Below are positions 6,607-7,274 of a stretch of DNA of 7,274 nt, in pieces. The stretch is from the NCBI GenBank assembly GCA_030595015.1, contig JAUVDZ010000059.1:1-7274 (forward strand), read 5' to 3'. This DNA comes from Candidatus Peregrinibacteria bacterium (GTDB lineage: Bacteria > Patescibacteriota > Gracilibacteria > UBA1369 > PNNO01). The notes beneath the pieces were generated by a model that saw only the letters and a program-made list of their open reading frames with translations, ran no database searches and was not told the origin of the DNA. Within the stretch, counting starts at the first letter, position 1. Each line of letters starts with the position of its first letter. Made by a program: the position numbers and the translations under genes.

Positions 6607-6638
6607 GAGATATCCTCCTTTTCTTTAAATTTACAATT

Positions 6639-7274
6639 ATGGATAATCTTGAACCAATATTTACAAGGTATAACTCATCACATGAAAACTCAGATAAAAA
6701 AGATCTTGAATTGTTTGTAGACACATTAACGTTTGCTTTTGAAGGTTTTGTTGATGCGTGTTGTCCAGTAGAGAGGCCTGGGCCAGGGGAATATAGTATG
6801 AGCTCTGACATGATGATGTATGAATTAAAAAGAGCAGCCAAGGTAGTTCGAAGTTATTTACGAAGAAATCAGTGCACTAGTGAAATCGAAGAGGCCTATA
6901 GTAAAGCGCTGGCTAAAGCCAAAGAGGCTCGAGATCCAGAAAATAAACTTGAGTTAATAATAGAAAAATTTATACAAAATAATTTGTATGAAATTTTAAT
7001 AGATGATTGTTTTAAAATACCAAAGCAGGATTCAGGTGTAGAAAGCCGCGATATAGATCAGTATTGGCGAGAAACTAGAAGGATTAATAGGTATTTAGAT
7101 TCGGTTGAAGAAACTAGGGAGCATTATTTTCAGTGTCTTCCTAAAGAAGAACAAGAGGTTTATATTAGAAGGGTAGAAGTGCTGTTTGGTGTGGCTGTAG
7201 AGCAAATGGCAGACATTATAAGTGCCGGGGTTGATGAGGGGCAATGTAGAAATAAAATTCAAAATACATTACTT
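6639..7274 (+). CDS. Uncharacterised acidic, helix-rich protein (3' end beyond the window)
   Basis: From ATG at 6639 the frame stays open for 212 codons to the right edge, so the gene is incomplete. I do not recognise the family. The visible part has no signal peptide and no membrane segment, so it is probably cytoplasmic. It is rich in E, K, R and D with long stretches of likely amphipathic helix (about 56-120 and 134-195). Six cysteines (C41, C42, C79, C124, C166, C203) are scattered and form no CxxC pair; CCPVERPGPGEYSM at 41-54 is the only obvious loop. The unbroken frame, Lys/Glu-rich composition and preceding promoter-like TTGACA support a real gene. An opposite-strand frame at 6587-6841 is its shadow. 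No Shine-Dalgarno sequence precedes the ATG. It is separated from mfd by 92 bases and is probably transcribed on its own; no function is proposed. Confidence 0.75.
   Translation, partial: MDNLEPIFTRYNSSHENSDKKDLELFVDTLTFAFEGFVDACCPVERPGPGEYSMSSDMMMYELKRAAKVVRSYLRRNQCTSEIEEAYSKALAKAKEARDPENKLELIIEKFIQNNLYEILIDDCFKIPKQDSGVESRDIDQYWRETRRINRYLDSVEETREHYFQCLPKEEQEVYIRRVEVLFGVAVEQMADIISAGVDEGQCRNKIQNTLL

Noticed and set aside
6587..6841. Minus-strand 84-codon frame between mfd and the last gene
   Set aside because: It is antisense to the start of the longer 212-codon frame, which has the better promoter, length and composition.
1..7274. CRISPR array, tRNA, rRNA or tandem repeats
   Set aside because: No spaced direct repeats, tRNA-like cloverleaf or rRNA sequence was seen on reading through; a covariance-model scan would be needed to rule out small RNAs.

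Overview
The window is AT-rich bacterial DNA with compact spacing, the standard stop codons (mostly TAA) and almost no Shine-Dalgarno sequences. It looks most like a Candidate Phyla Radiation (Patescibacteria) genome or a similarly streamlined lineage. That placement is an inference from gene style and the three-gene redox cluster; no rRNA or other phylogenetic marker is present to settle it.

Left part (1-1813): the C-terminal end of a DDE integrase/transposase-like protein runs rightward and stops at 190. Facing it on the minus strand is a tight three-gene cluster, transcribed leftward from about 1850: a VKOR-family disulfide oxidase, a lipoprotein thioredoxin with a WCSHC active site, and a CcdA-type transmembrane electron carrier. 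Gaps are 6-12 bases. Together they make a candidate extracytoplasmic thiol-redox module: VKOR can oxidise a partner thioredoxin, while CcdA can bring reducing power out from the cytoplasm.

Centre (1814-2162): a 349-base non-coding, divergent region. It carries an extended -10 promoter for the redox cluster, a promoter for dnaN, an AT-only stretch, near-consensus DnaA boxes and a very strong excess of C over G on the plus strand that fades just before dnaN. It is a candidate replication origin.

Right part (2163-7274): dnaN (replication sliding clamp) is followed after 43 bases by mfd (transcription-repair coupling factor, complete at its C-terminus but short at its N-terminus and starting at TTG). 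Then, behind a perfect TTGACA -35 box, an unrecognised acidic/helical protein starts at 6639 and runs off the window. dnaN and mfd probably form one transcription unit tying replication and DNA repair together.
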